The notes under the pieces are model-generated. The model searched no databases, was not told where the DNA came from, and saw nothing but the letters and a program-made list of their open reading frames with translations. The translations under genes and the position numbers were made by a program. 64,000 nucleotides of DNA from NCBI GenBank assembly GCA_036961205.1, contig JBALVI010000001.1, forward strand, positions 1,054,001 through 1,118,000, written 5' to 3'. Positions 9,022 to 16,363 of this stretch are shown here, piece by piece. This DNA is from CALJFL01 sp036961205 (lineage in GTDB: Bacteria > Pseudomonadota > Gammaproteobacteria > Pseudomonadales > Halieaceae). How positions within the stretch are numbered: position 1 is the first letter of the stretch; every line of letters begins with the position of its first letter.

Positions 9022-9939
9022 TTATCGGCGATTGGCCAGCAGCAGTGTTTCTATTAGTGCTTTTTGAGCATGCAGGCGATTCTCCGCTTCCTCCCAGATA
9101 ACCGTATCCGGGTCGTCCATCAATTCGGCGCTTATCTCCTCGCCGCGATGGGCGGGCAGGCAGTGCATGTAAAGAGCGTCGCTGGCGGCGTGGCTCATCA
9201 ATTCTGCCGTGACCTGATAGGGGGCGAAGAGCTTTGCTCTTTCCATCTGCTCTTCCTCTTGCCCCATCGATGCCCAGACATCGGTGACCACAAGATCAGC
9301 GGAGGCAGCGGCTTTGACCAGATCGTGCTCTACGTGAACCCGGTCGCGGTTGGCGGCAAGCAGTTCTGCGCTGGGCTCGAAACCGGCCGGGCAGGCAATA
9401 CTCAACTCGAAATCGAACTGGCGAGCGGCATTGATGTAGGACTGGCACATGTTGTTGCCGTCACCCACCCAGCACACGCGTTTGCCACTGGGATTGCCGC
9501 GTCGCTCTGTCCACGTTTGCATATCAGCCAGCAGTTGGCAGGGGTGGTAATCATCGGTCAAGGCATTGATTACTGGCACCTGGGAGTGGCTGGCAAAGCG
9601 CTCGACGATGTCGTGGCCGAAGGTTCGAATCATCACTATATCGACCATGGATGAGATCACCCGGGCGCTGTCTTCTATCGGTTCACCACGGCCGAGTTGG
9701 GTGTCCTGTGGCGACAAAAACATAGCGTGTCCGCCCAGTTGCGACATACCGGCCTCGAAGGACACGCGGGTCCGGGTAGAGGACTTGGCGAAAACCATCG
9801 CCATTACTGTTCCGGGAAATTTGCGTTGATCCAGGCCCTCTCGGTGCTCGCGCTTCATCTCGCTGGCGCGCTGGATAATGACCCGTAATTCCGCCGGAGA
9901 AAAGTCCAGAAGAGTCAAAAAATGCTGTGGTGTGGCCAT
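9022..9939 (-). CDS. argF: ArgF, ornithine carbamoyltransferase
   Basis: Converts ornithine and carbamoyl phosphate to citrulline in arginine biosynthesis (305 aa, full length). The carbamoyl-phosphate site is S54TRTR58, H132PCQ is the second conserved signature, and HCLPAHRGEE near residue 262 holds the ornithine-site cysteine. TDDYHPCQLLADMQT and WVGDGNNMC are typical of anabolic OTCases. It follows argD by 44 bases on the same strand, forming an argD-argF operon. Confidence 0.97.
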   Translation of the reverse strand: MATPQHFLTLLDFSPAELRVIIQRASEMKREHREGLDQRKFPGTVMAMVFAKSSTRTRVSFEAGMSQLGGHAMFLSPQDTQLGRGEPIEDSARVISSMVDIVMIRTFGHDIVERFASHSQVPVINALTDDYHPCQLLADMQTWTERRGNPSGKRVCWVGDGNNMCQSYINAARQFDFELSIACPAGFEPSAELLAANRDRVHVEHDLVKAAASADLVVTDVWASMGQEEEQMERAKLFAPYQVTAELMSHAASDALYMHCLPAHRGEEISAELMDDPDTVIWEEAENRLHAQKALIETLLLANRR

Positions 9940-9983
9940 GGCCGTCTACCTGTACAAAGGGGATGGTAAGAAAGAGTCGTAGC

Positions 9984-11150
9984 TCAGGAAAAATCGTCGA
10001 TCAGGCCCGCGAGGGTGCGGGCCAGGGTTCGGGCTTCATCCTCTGAGATGATCAGCGGCGGTAACAAGCGAATGGTATTGCCTGCGGTGACATTGATCAG
10101 CAGACCAGCCTCTAGCGCAGCAGGGACTAATTCGCCGCAGTCTTTGGACAACTCAATACCCAGCATCAGACCACGTCCGCGAATCTCGACCACCGCCTCC
10201 GGCTTCTCGAGTTCGGCTCGAAGTGTATCGACTATGAGTTTCCCGCGGGCGGTAGCGCGCTCACAGAGATTGTCCTGGCTGATCACATCGATCACCGCTA
10301 GTGCGGCGGCGCAGGCCAGGGGGTTGCCACCATAGGTGGTGCCATGTGTGCCGGGTCCAAAGACTTCCGCCGCTGCGCCGCGCGCCAGGCAGGCACCGAT
10401 GGGCACACCGTTGCCCAGTCCCTTGGCGGTGCTGACAACGTCGGGCATGACGTCCAGCCCCTGATACGCGAAATAGGTGCCGGTTCGGCCGTTGCCGGTC
10501 TGTACTTCGTCGAACATCAGCAGCCATTCCTGCTGATCACAAATCTCTCGCAAAGTGGCCAGGTAGCCCTGTTCTAGCAGCCGGATACCACCTTCCCCCT
10601 GAATAGGCTCAGCGAGAATAGCGACCACGTTGGGGTTATTGGCGGCGATTTGTCGAATCGCTTCGACATCGTTACGAGGCGCCCGGATAAAGCCGCTGAC
10701 CAGAGGTTCGAAGCCTGCCTGGATCTTGCGATTACCGGTGGCGCTGAGCGTAGCCAGAGTGCGGCCGTGAAAAGCGTCTTCCAGCACAATGATGGCGGGG
10801 CGCTCAATCTGTTTTTGGGAGCCGTAGAGGCGGGCGAGCTTGATCGCTGCTTCATTGGCTTCGGCACCGGAGTTGCAGAAGAAGACCTTGTCCATGCCGG
10901 CCAGCGCTGTCAGGCGGTCTGCCAGCGCTTCCTGCGCGCCGATGCGGTACAAGTTGGAGGTGTGCAGTAGCTTGGCTGACTGTTCAGCAATGGCTTTAGT
11001 GACTGCCGGGTGGGCGTGACCGAGATTGGTGACACTGATGCCGCACAGTGCGTCGAAGTAGCGGCGGCCCTCTGTGTCGACCAGGTAGCAGCCTTCACCG
11101 TGTGAAAAAGTCACCGGTAAACGCGCGTATGTTGGCATCAGCGCGGCCAT
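9984..11150 (-). CDS. argD: ArgD, acetylornithine aminotransferase (class III PLP enzyme)
   Basis: Transaminates N-acetylglutamate semialdehyde to N-acetylornithine; enzymes of this type may also act in lysine synthesis (388 aa). Visible features are NSGAEANEAAIKLAR (93-107), the FDEVQTGNGRTG aspartate segment and the PLP lysine Lys243 in STAKGLGNG. I chose the ATG at 11150 because GGGAGGT lies 7 bases upstream; a longer in-frame start at 11174 would place that site inside the gene. First gene of argD-argF, divergent from grxD. Confidence 0.96.
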   Translation of the reverse strand: MAALMPTYARLPVTFSHGEGCYLVDTEGRRYFDALCGISVTNLGHAHPAVTKAIAEQSAKLLHTSNLYRIGAQEALADRLTALAGMDKVFFCNSGAEANEAAIKLARLYGSQKQIERPAIIVLEDAFHGRTLATLSATGNRKIQAGFEPLVSGFIRAPRNDVEAIRQIAANNPNVVAILAEPIQGEGGIRLLEQGYLATLREICDQQEWLLMFDEVQTGNGRTGTYFAYQGLDVMPDVVSTAKGLGNGVPIGACLARGAAAEVFGPGTHGTTYGGNPLACAAALAVIDVISQDNLCERATARGKLIVDTLRAELEKPEAVVEIRGRGLMLGIELSKDCGELVPAALEAGLLINVTAGNTIRLLPPLIISEDEARTLARTLAGLIDDFS

Positions 11151-11176
11151 GTTTGTTACCTCCCAGAAACGCAAAA

Positions 11177-11194
11177 AGGCAGCTGTAGCTGCCT
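11177..11194 (-). promoter_or_regulatory. Perfect hairpin with T run in the argD leader
   Basis: The sequence is an 18-base near-perfect palindrome (stem AGGCAGC / GCTGCCT, 4-base loop). On the minus strand it is followed directly by TTTTTG. It looks like a small intrinsic terminator, yet it lies between the argD promoter and the argD ribosome-binding site, about 5 bases after the predicted transcription start. It may act as an attenuator or as a 5' stabilising stem. Confidence 0.55.
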
Positions 11195-11205
11195 GTTAAT
11201 AAAGA

Positions 11206-11234
11206 ACTATAGCGATTCTGCCAACACTTGTAAA
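11206..11234 (-). promoter_or_regulatory. Strong sigma70 promoter of argD-argF
   Basis: On the minus strand, -35 TTTACA (11234-11229, 5/6) and -10 TATAGT (11211-11206, 5/6) are separated by 17 bases. The predicted start is near 11199, which puts the leader hairpin at the very 5' end of the mRNA. No ArgR-type palindrome overlapping it was recognised. Confidence 0.65.
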
Positions 11235-11360
11235 TTGACGGGTACTACCGTGAGGATCAAAGCGAGATTTTTACGGTCAGACGGTATAGAATGGCGCGCC
11301 GCGCAAGGGGCTAATCAGAGCCTTATTACCGCGGAAGTACTGAACAGAACAGGTTGAGAG

Positions 11361-11690
11361 ATGGATATTTTAGATACGATCAAAGAACAAATTGAGAGCA
11401 ACACCATACTGTTATACATGAAAGGCTCGCCCAATCAGCCTCAGTGTGGATTTTCTGCCCGTACAGTCCAGGCGCTGATGGCTTGTGGCGAGCGGTTCGC
11501 CTATGTCGATATTCTCAGCAACCCTGAAATTCGCACCAGTCTTCCCCAGTACGCCAACTGGCCAACCTTTCCCCAGCTGTGGATTGGTGGTGAACTTGTA
11601 GGCGGCTGCGATATCGTCACTGAAATGGCTGACAGCGGCGAGCTGCAGACCCTGATCACGGAAACTACTGCAGCCCAGCCCGCCGAGTGA
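11361..11690 (+). CDS. grxD: GrxD, monothiol glutaredoxin (Grx4 type)
   Basis: A 109-aa CGFS-type glutaredoxin; the family carries or transfers [2Fe-2S] clusters with BolA partners. The active-site motif is C29GFS32, preceded by LLYMKGSPNQPQ. WPTFPQLWIGGELVGGCDI is the glutathione-binding part with the cis-proline. It is full length, starts at ATG 11361 after GAGAG, and is divergent from argD. Its neighbours bfr and bfd are also iron genes. Confidence 0.96.
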   Translation: MDILDTIKEQIESNTILLYMKGSPNQPQCGFSARTVQALMACGERFAYVDILSNPEIRTSLPQYANWPTFPQLWIGGELVGGCDIVTEMADSGELQTLITETTAAQPAE

Positions 11691-11771
11691 GCCAGTAAGT
11701 TAGTGGTGCCTGTTTGGCGCCAATGCTCTTCTGTAAAAGTGGGTTTTAAACCCGCAACTTCCAGTTCCTGA

Positions 11772-12254
11772 TTATGCCGGTTTAACTGTGTTCATGGCAG
11801 TTTGCAGGTAGTTTTGCAGGCCGACCTTGTCGATCAGCCCAAGTTGGGTTTCCAGCCAGTCAATGTGGTCTTCTTCCGCCGCCATGATGTCTTTGAACAG
11901 GTCCCGCGAAACATAATCACCAACCGTCTCGCTGTGGGCTACTGCTGCTTTCAAGTCGGCATGGGCTACGTGCTCCAGGTTGAGGTCACTCTGCAGCATT
12001 TCCTGGGTATTTTCGCCAATCATCAGCTTGCCCAGATCCTGCAAATTGGGCAGCCCTTCGAGAAAGAGAATCCGCTCGATCAGGCTGTCCGCGTGTTTCA
12101 TTTCATCGATAGACTCGTGGTACTCGTGATCAGCCAGTTCCTGCAGGCCCCAGTCTTTATACATGCGCGCGTGGAGGAAATACTGGTTAATAGCCACCAG
12201 CTCATTGCCCAGAATAGTGTTCAAGTGTTCGATTACTTTGGCGTCGCCTTTCAT
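11772..12254 (-). CDS. bfr: Bacterioferritin (haem-binding iron store)
   Basis: A 160-aa ferritin-like protein that oxidises and stores iron in a 24-mer. Ferroxidase residues Glu18, Glu51 and His54 are in place, and Met52, the haem-ligating methionine that defines bacterioferritin, is present. The ATG at 12254 is preceded by GAGGAG; an in-frame extension to 12311 lacks family similarity and is not used. It shares its neighbourhood with bfd, which releases iron from Bfr. A Fur-like box lies about 90 bases upstream. Confidence 0.95.
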   Translation of the reverse strand: MKGDAKVIEHLNTILGNELVAINQYFLHARMYKDWGLQELADHEYHESIDEMKHADSLIERILFLEGLPNLQDLGKLMIGENTQEMLQSDLNLEHVAHADLKAAVAHSETVGDYVSRDLFKDIMAAEEDHIDWLETQLGLIDKVGLQNYLQTAMNTVKPA

Positions 12255-12344
12255 GATAGTGCTCCTCAATAGATAGGCAGACAGTATCAACTGCAGCGCC
12301 ACTGAAGTCAATCTAAGTTATTGATTCTAATGGTTATTTTGAAT

Positions 12345-12363
12345 GATAATCACAATGATTATC
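12345..12363. promoter_or_regulatory. Fur box upstream of bfr
   Basis: A 19-base site beginning GATAATCACA and ending ATGATTATC matches the Fur consensus (GATAATGATAATCATTATC) at 16 of 19 positions. It lies between bfr and bfd, about 90 bases before the bfr start, so it probably places bfr under iron control, directly or by an anti-repression arrangement. Confidence 0.7.
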
Positions 12364-12501
12364 ATCTTGATTAGCGTTGGTGGTGGCTGCGTTGAGCGCA
12401 GCAGAGAGCTCAATAAATAGAGGGCGGCTAGCTAGGGAGATATTTCGTACAAGGCTGATGGCGGTACCACAGGAAGTTTGGGAACTCCAGTGGAGTGCGG
12501 G

Positions 12502-12705
12502 CTAACTGACTGCGTAGAACAGTTGTTGAGAGGCCGCTTGGTCGTCCAGAGATTCGCGTACGATTTCGCTGGTCAGAATGCCACATTTACCACATTGACT
12601 GGCAACACCGAGAGTATTACGCACATCACGCAAAGAGCTGGCACCGTCCTGAACCGCGGCGCGGATCTGGGTGTCAGTGATGCCTTTGCAGATGCAGACG
12701 TACAT
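12502..12705 (-). CDS. bfd: Bfd, bacterioferritin-associated ferredoxin
   Basis: A 67-aa [2Fe-2S] protein that reduces bacterioferritin to mobilise stored iron. The four ligands Cys4, Cys6, Cys38 and Cys41 have the family spacing (CxC and CxxC), and the N-terminus MYVCICKGITD is characteristic. It lies upstream of bfr on the same strand with about 250 bases between, so each gene probably has its own promoter. A Fur-like box precedes it. Confidence 0.95.
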   Translation of the reverse strand: MYVCICKGITDTQIRAAVQDGASSLRDVRNTLGVASQCGKCGILTSEIVRESLDDQAASQQLFYAVS

Positions 12706-12749
12706 GGGTGATGTCTCATGCTCTCGTTAAGCTTGAGCGTAACGTTAAT

Positions 12750-12768
12750 GCTAATGAGAATGATTGTC
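12750..12768. promoter_or_regulatory. Fur box upstream of bfd
   Basis: A 19-base site beginning GCTAATGAGA and ending ATGATTGTC matches the Fur consensus at 15 of 19 positions. It is 45 bases upstream of the bfd start. This fits iron-repressed bfd, so that iron is released from ferritin when iron is scarce. Confidence 0.6.
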
Positions 12769-12847
12769 AACAATATTTAGATTTTGGGGGGCTGGCTCTA
12801 TTGTTATGACTCAGGGCTGCACGGCGATTCGCCAGCGCCCATTCAAA

Positions 12848-13477
12848 TTACCCGCCAGCTAGCAGTACTTTCAGTTTGCGCTGTACCAGAGGCAGGCGAT
12901 CGTTGCCAAAATACATGTCGTTATCGTTGATAAACATAGTGGGGGAGCCATAGCCACCGCGCTCAACCAACTCCTCGGTATTGGCTCGCAGTTGATCCTT
13001 ATAGTCAGGCTCAGCGGCTGCCGTCAGCAGATCCTGGCCGTTAAGGCCCACCTGCTCACAGAGGTCCATAAGTATCGCATCTTGGGAAACGTCCAGATCC
13101 TGACCCCAATAGGCATGGAATACCGCTGTAGAAAAAGCTACAAGCTTGCCTTGTTCCTCGGCGTAGATCGCCCCGCGCATGGCTTTAACGCTATTGACCG
13201 GAAACACTGTGGGGTGCGCTACCTGAATATCACAGAGCTCGGCCCAGTCCTGCATATCTTTGAAATAGTGTTCCAACCGCCGCTCATTGGCGAACATGCT
13301 CTCTCTGGCGCCATAAATCTGCTGGTTTACCGCATTGAATACGCCACCGACCAGAATCGGTTTCCAGATAATGGGTACTTCAAGTGCTGCGAGTATCGGT
13401 TGCACGCGGGCGAAGGCAAAATAGGTCCAGGGGCTGGAACAGTCATAGAAAAATTCAAACTTGGGGGTGCTGGCCAT
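12848..13477 (-). CDS. DsbA-fold protein, 2-hydroxychromene-2-carboxylate isomerase family
   Basis: A 209-aa thioredoxin-fold protein of the kappa-class GST/HCCA isomerase group. The N-terminus FEFFYDCSSPWTYFA has the conserved serine in place of the DsbA cysteine pair. KPILVGGVFNA and the C-terminal GGYGSPTMFINDNDMYFGNDRL are family hallmarks. The known reaction is glutathione-dependent isomerisation in naphthalene degradation, but most chromosomal members have unknown substrates. There is no aromatic-degradation gene nearby. It is divergent from proA. Confidence 0.85.
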   Translation of the reverse strand: MASTPKFEFFYDCSSPWTYFAFARVQPILAALEVPIIWKPILVGGVFNAVNQQIYGARESMFANERRLEHYFKDMQDWAELCDIQVAHPTVFPVNSVKAMRGAIYAEEQGKLVAFSTAVFHAYWGQDLDVSQDAILMDLCEQVGLNGQDLLTAAAEPDYKDQLRANTEELVERGGYGSPTMFINDNDMYFGNDRLPLVQRKLKVLLAGG

Positions 13478-13570
13478 CGATTTGTCCCGGTAATTTTTGC
13501 GGCTCAGCTTAGCACAGCGGCTAGAACCTTCGGGTATAATCGCGGCTCTACTAAATTTGGTAACAGCTCC

Positions 13571-14827
13571 ATGGATATCGCGCAGTACATGACAGGTTTG
13601 GGCACTGCCGCGCGGCAGGCGTCCCGGCAGGTTGCAGCCTCCTCTACAGATCAGCGCAATCGCGCTTTGCTGGCCGCGGAAGAGGCCCTTGATGGCGCCC
13701 GCGACACGCTGGTTGAGGCCAATGCGCAGGATATGGAGCGGGGTCGTGGCAATAATCTTTCTGCGCCGCTGCTTGATCGGCTTGAATTGACCCCGGCGCG
13801 GATTGATACGATGCTCGAAGGGCTTCGCCAGGTAGCGGCGCTACCTGACCCGGTTGGCAGTATCAGTGATCTCAATGTTCTGCCCTCCGGCATTCAGGTG
13901 GGCAAGATGCGGGTGCCGCTGGGTGTTATTGGCATCATCTACGAATCACGGCCCAATGTGACGGTGGAGGCAGCCAGTCTCTGCCTGAAATCGGGTAACG
14001 CGACTATTCTGCGCGGTGGCTCAGAAGCACTGGCCTCCAATTGCGCTATTGCCGAGTGCCTGGCGCAGGGTTTACGTGCTGTTGACCTGCCAGAGGCGGC
14101 GGTGCAGGTGGTGGCAACTGCTGACCGCGAAGCGGTAGGGCAACTGATTACCATGCCGGAGTTTGTCGACGTAATTGTCCCAAGAGGTGGCAAAGGGTTG
14201 ATCGAACGCATCAGTAGAGACGCTCGAGTGCCAGTTATCAAGCATCTCGACGGTGTCTGCCATGTGTACATCGACTCCGGGGCCGATCTGGAGATGGCGC
14301 AGGCGATTGCGATCAATTCCAAAACTCAGCGTTACGGCACCTGCAATACGATGGAAACTTTGCTGATTGCCGCTTCTGAAGCGAGCGCGGTGTTGCCGCT
14401 GCTGGCAGTAAAATATCAGCAGGCCGGTGTTGAGCTGCGCGGTTGTCAGCGCTGCCGTGATTTGATGCCTGACCTGGTTGTCGCCACCGAGCAGGACTGG
14501 TACGAAGAGTATCTCGGCCCCGTGCTGGCGGTGCGGATTGTGGATGACCTTGACCAGGCCATGGCGCACATTAGCCAGTACGGCTCTCAACACACGGACA
14601 CTATCGTAACCCGCGATCATCCCCGGGCGATGCGCTTTCTGCGGGAGGTGGACTCCAGTTCGGTGATGGTAAATGCCTCCACCCGATTTGCCGATGGCTT
14701 TGAATATGGGCTGGGTGCAGAAATTGGAATCTCTACCGATAAGCTTCATGCACGCGGCCCCGTGGGTTTGGAAGGACTCACTTCGCAGAAGTATATCGTG
14801 CTGGGAGAGGGGCAGGTGCGCCGTTGA
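13571..14827 (+). CDS. proA: ProA, gamma-glutamyl phosphate reductase
   Basis: Second enzyme of proline synthesis, reducing gamma-glutamyl phosphate to the semialdehyde with NADPH (418 aa, full length). IGIIYESRPNVTVEAASLC and LKSGNATILRGGSEA are the cofactor region, and the catalytic cysteine is in QRYGTCNTMETLL. The frame stays open far upstream to 12992, but that part is antisense to the neighbouring isomerase gene; MDIAQYMTGLGTAAR is the family N-terminus. nadD overlaps its stop codon. Confidence 0.95.
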   Translation: MDIAQYMTGLGTAARQASRQVAASSTDQRNRALLAAEEALDGARDTLVEANAQDMERGRGNNLSAPLLDRLELTPARIDTMLEGLRQVAALPDPVGSISDLNVLPSGIQVGKMRVPLGVIGIIYESRPNVTVEAASLCLKSGNATILRGGSEALASNCAIAECLAQGLRAVDLPEAAVQVVATADREAVGQLITMPEFVDVIVPRGGKGLIERISRDARVPVIKHLDGVCHVYIDSGADLEMAQAIAINSKTQRYGTCNTMETLLIAASEASAVLPLLAVKYQQAGVELRGCQRCRDLMPDLVVATEQDWYEEYLGPVLAVRIVDDLDQAMAHISQYGSQHTDTIVTRDHPRAMRFLREVDSSSVMVNASTRFADGFEYGLGAEIGISTDKLHARGPVGLEGLTSQKYIVLGEGQVRR

Positions 14828-15477
14828 ACAGCACGACGGGATCCGGCCCTCAGGCGATCCTCGGGGGCACCTTTAACCCGATACATTTTGGTCATCTGCG
14901 GTGCGCCATTGAGCTTACCGAACAACTCGGGTTGGAGCAGACCCGACTGATGCCCAGCGCCCAGCCGCCGCACCGGGCTCAACCCAGCTGCAGCGCCAGC
15001 CATCGTGCTGCGATGGTCGAATTGGCGGTTGCCGAAGAATCACTGTTGCGCTGCGATCAACGAGAACTGAAGCGCTCCGGTCCTTCCTATACAATCGACA
15101 GCTTGAGTGAACTTCGCAAAGAGCTGGGTCCTGACGTCAGCCTTTCACTAGCCATGGGCCTTGACGCTTTGCATGGACTGGCAAGCTGGCATTGCTGGGA
15201 ATCCCTACTGGACCATGCGCATATCGTGGTAATGACCAGGCCCGGTTGGGCGCTCCCCGCCCAGGGGCAGGTCGCCGAGTGGCTGGATCGGCACAAAACC
15301 AACCGTCGGGACGCCATTACTGAGCTGCCCAATGGTAATGTTTGGCTTCAGGAGCTTCGCCCGCTGCCAATTTCCTCCACAGAGATTCGCAGCCTGTTAC
15401 AATCCGGTCAGTCAGCCCGCTATCTACTCCCAGAGTCGGTACTGGACTATATCCAGAGCAATGAGCTCTATGTTTGA
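14824..15477 (+). CDS. nadD: NadD, nicotinate-mononucleotide adenylyltransferase
   Basis: Adenylates nicotinate mononucleotide to deamido-NAD (217 aa). The nucleotidyltransferase signature GGTFNPIHFGHLR is near the N-terminus, and the second motif ISSTEIRSLL near residue 190. The start is TTG overlapping the proA stop (TTGA), which implies translational coupling. It is the head of the conserved nadD-rsfS-rlmH-mrdA-rodA series. Confidence 0.95.
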   Translation: MNSTTGSGPQAILGGTFNPIHFGHLRCAIELTEQLGLEQTRLMPSAQPPHRAQPSCSASHRAAMVELAVAEESLLRCDQRELKRSGPSYTIDSLSELRKELGPDVSLSLAMGLDALHGLASWHCWESLLDHAHIVVMTRPGWALPAQGQVAEWLDRHKTNRRDAITELPNGNVWLQELRPLPISSTEIRSLLQSGQSARYLLPESVLDYIQSNELYV

Positions 15478-15524
15478 GAAGAGATCGAGCAGTATGAACG
15501 ACTCACGAGGCGCATAACTCGCCT

Positions 15525-15860
15525 ATGGACGCAGCTACCTTGAAAGAATTAGTTTTAGAAGCCCTTGAGGACCTCAAGGCATTGAACCCCGTTATTCTCG
15601 ATGTGACCGACTTGACCGATGTGATGGACTATATGGTGATAGCTAGTGGCACCTCTAATCGGCACGTTAAATCGCTGGCCAGCAATGTGAGTATGGAGGC
15701 GAAAAAACGCGGCATGATGCCTTTGGGCATAGAAGGCGACGGTGCTGGTGAGTGGGTGCTGGTAGATTTCGGCGATGTCGTAGTGCACGTTATGTTGCCC
15801 GCCACCCGTGATTTTTATGACCTGGAGAGGCTCTGGGTCAAGCACGACAACCCTGAGTAA
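15525..15860 (+). CDS. rsfS: RsfS, ribosomal silencing factor
   Basis: A 111-aa protein of the RsfS/Iojap family, which binds uL14 on the large ribosomal subunit and blocks subunit joining in stationary phase. DVTDLTDVMDYMVIASGTSNRH and the GEWVLVDFGDVVVHVM segment are the family core. Its stop codon overlaps the rlmH start (TAATG). Confidence 0.95.
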   Translation: MDAATLKELVLEALEDLKALNPVILDVTDLTDVMDYMVIASGTSNRHVKSLASNVSMEAKKRGMMPLGIEGDGAGEWVLVDFGDVVVHVMLPATRDFYDLERLWVKHDNPE

Positions 15861-16330
15861 TGCGTCTCACGGTGCTGGCCGTGGGTGGCAAGATGCCCAA
15901 CTGGGTAAAACTGGGCGTCGACGAGTATCAGAAGCGTCTGCCCAGGGAGTTATCCTTGTTGTGGCGCGAAATCCCCCTCGCCAAACGCAATAAAGACAGC
16001 AAACCAGAGAAACTATGCGAGCAGGAAGGTGAGCAGCTGTTAAAAGCAGTGCCCTCTGGAGATCGAGTGCTTGCTCTGGATGTCAAAGGCAAAGCCTTGT
16101 CTACACCGCAGTTGGCCGACCAGTTACGCGGTTGGCAAATGTCCGGCGATAACATCAGTCTGCTTATAGGCGGCCCCGATGGGCTCTCGCCAGCCTGTCT
16201 GGCCAGGGCCGATCAGCGCTGGTCCCTCAGTGAGTTGACCCTGCCACATCCGCTGGTCAGGGTTTTATTGGTGGAGCAGCTGTATCGGGCTTGGACAATC
16301 ACCGTCAACCACCCGTATCATCGCGATTAG
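15860..16330 (+). CDS. rlmH: RlmH, 23S rRNA pseudouridine-1915 N3-methyltransferase
   Basis: A 156-aa SPOUT methyltransferase that modifies position 1915 of 23S rRNA. The knotted SAM site appears as ISLLIGGPDGLSP, and the C-terminal LPHPLVRVLLVEQLYRAW and YHRD ending are typical. It overlaps rsfS by one base and lies directly before mrdA. Confidence 0.96.
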   Translation: MRLTVLAVGGKMPNWVKLGVDEYQKRLPRELSLLWREIPLAKRNKDSKPEKLCEQEGEQLLKAVPSGDRVLALDVKGKALSTPQLADQLRGWQMSGDNISLLIGGPDGLSPACLARADQRWSLSELTLPHPLVRVLLVEQLYRAWTITVNHPYHRD

Positions 16331-16363
16331 TTTGTAGCGCCTCGAGGCGGGGCCAACACCTTC

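Noticed and set aside
12992..13570. Long N-terminal extension of the proA frame
   Set aside because: It is antisense to the HCCA-isomerase-family gene, and the ProA family starts at the ATG at 13571.
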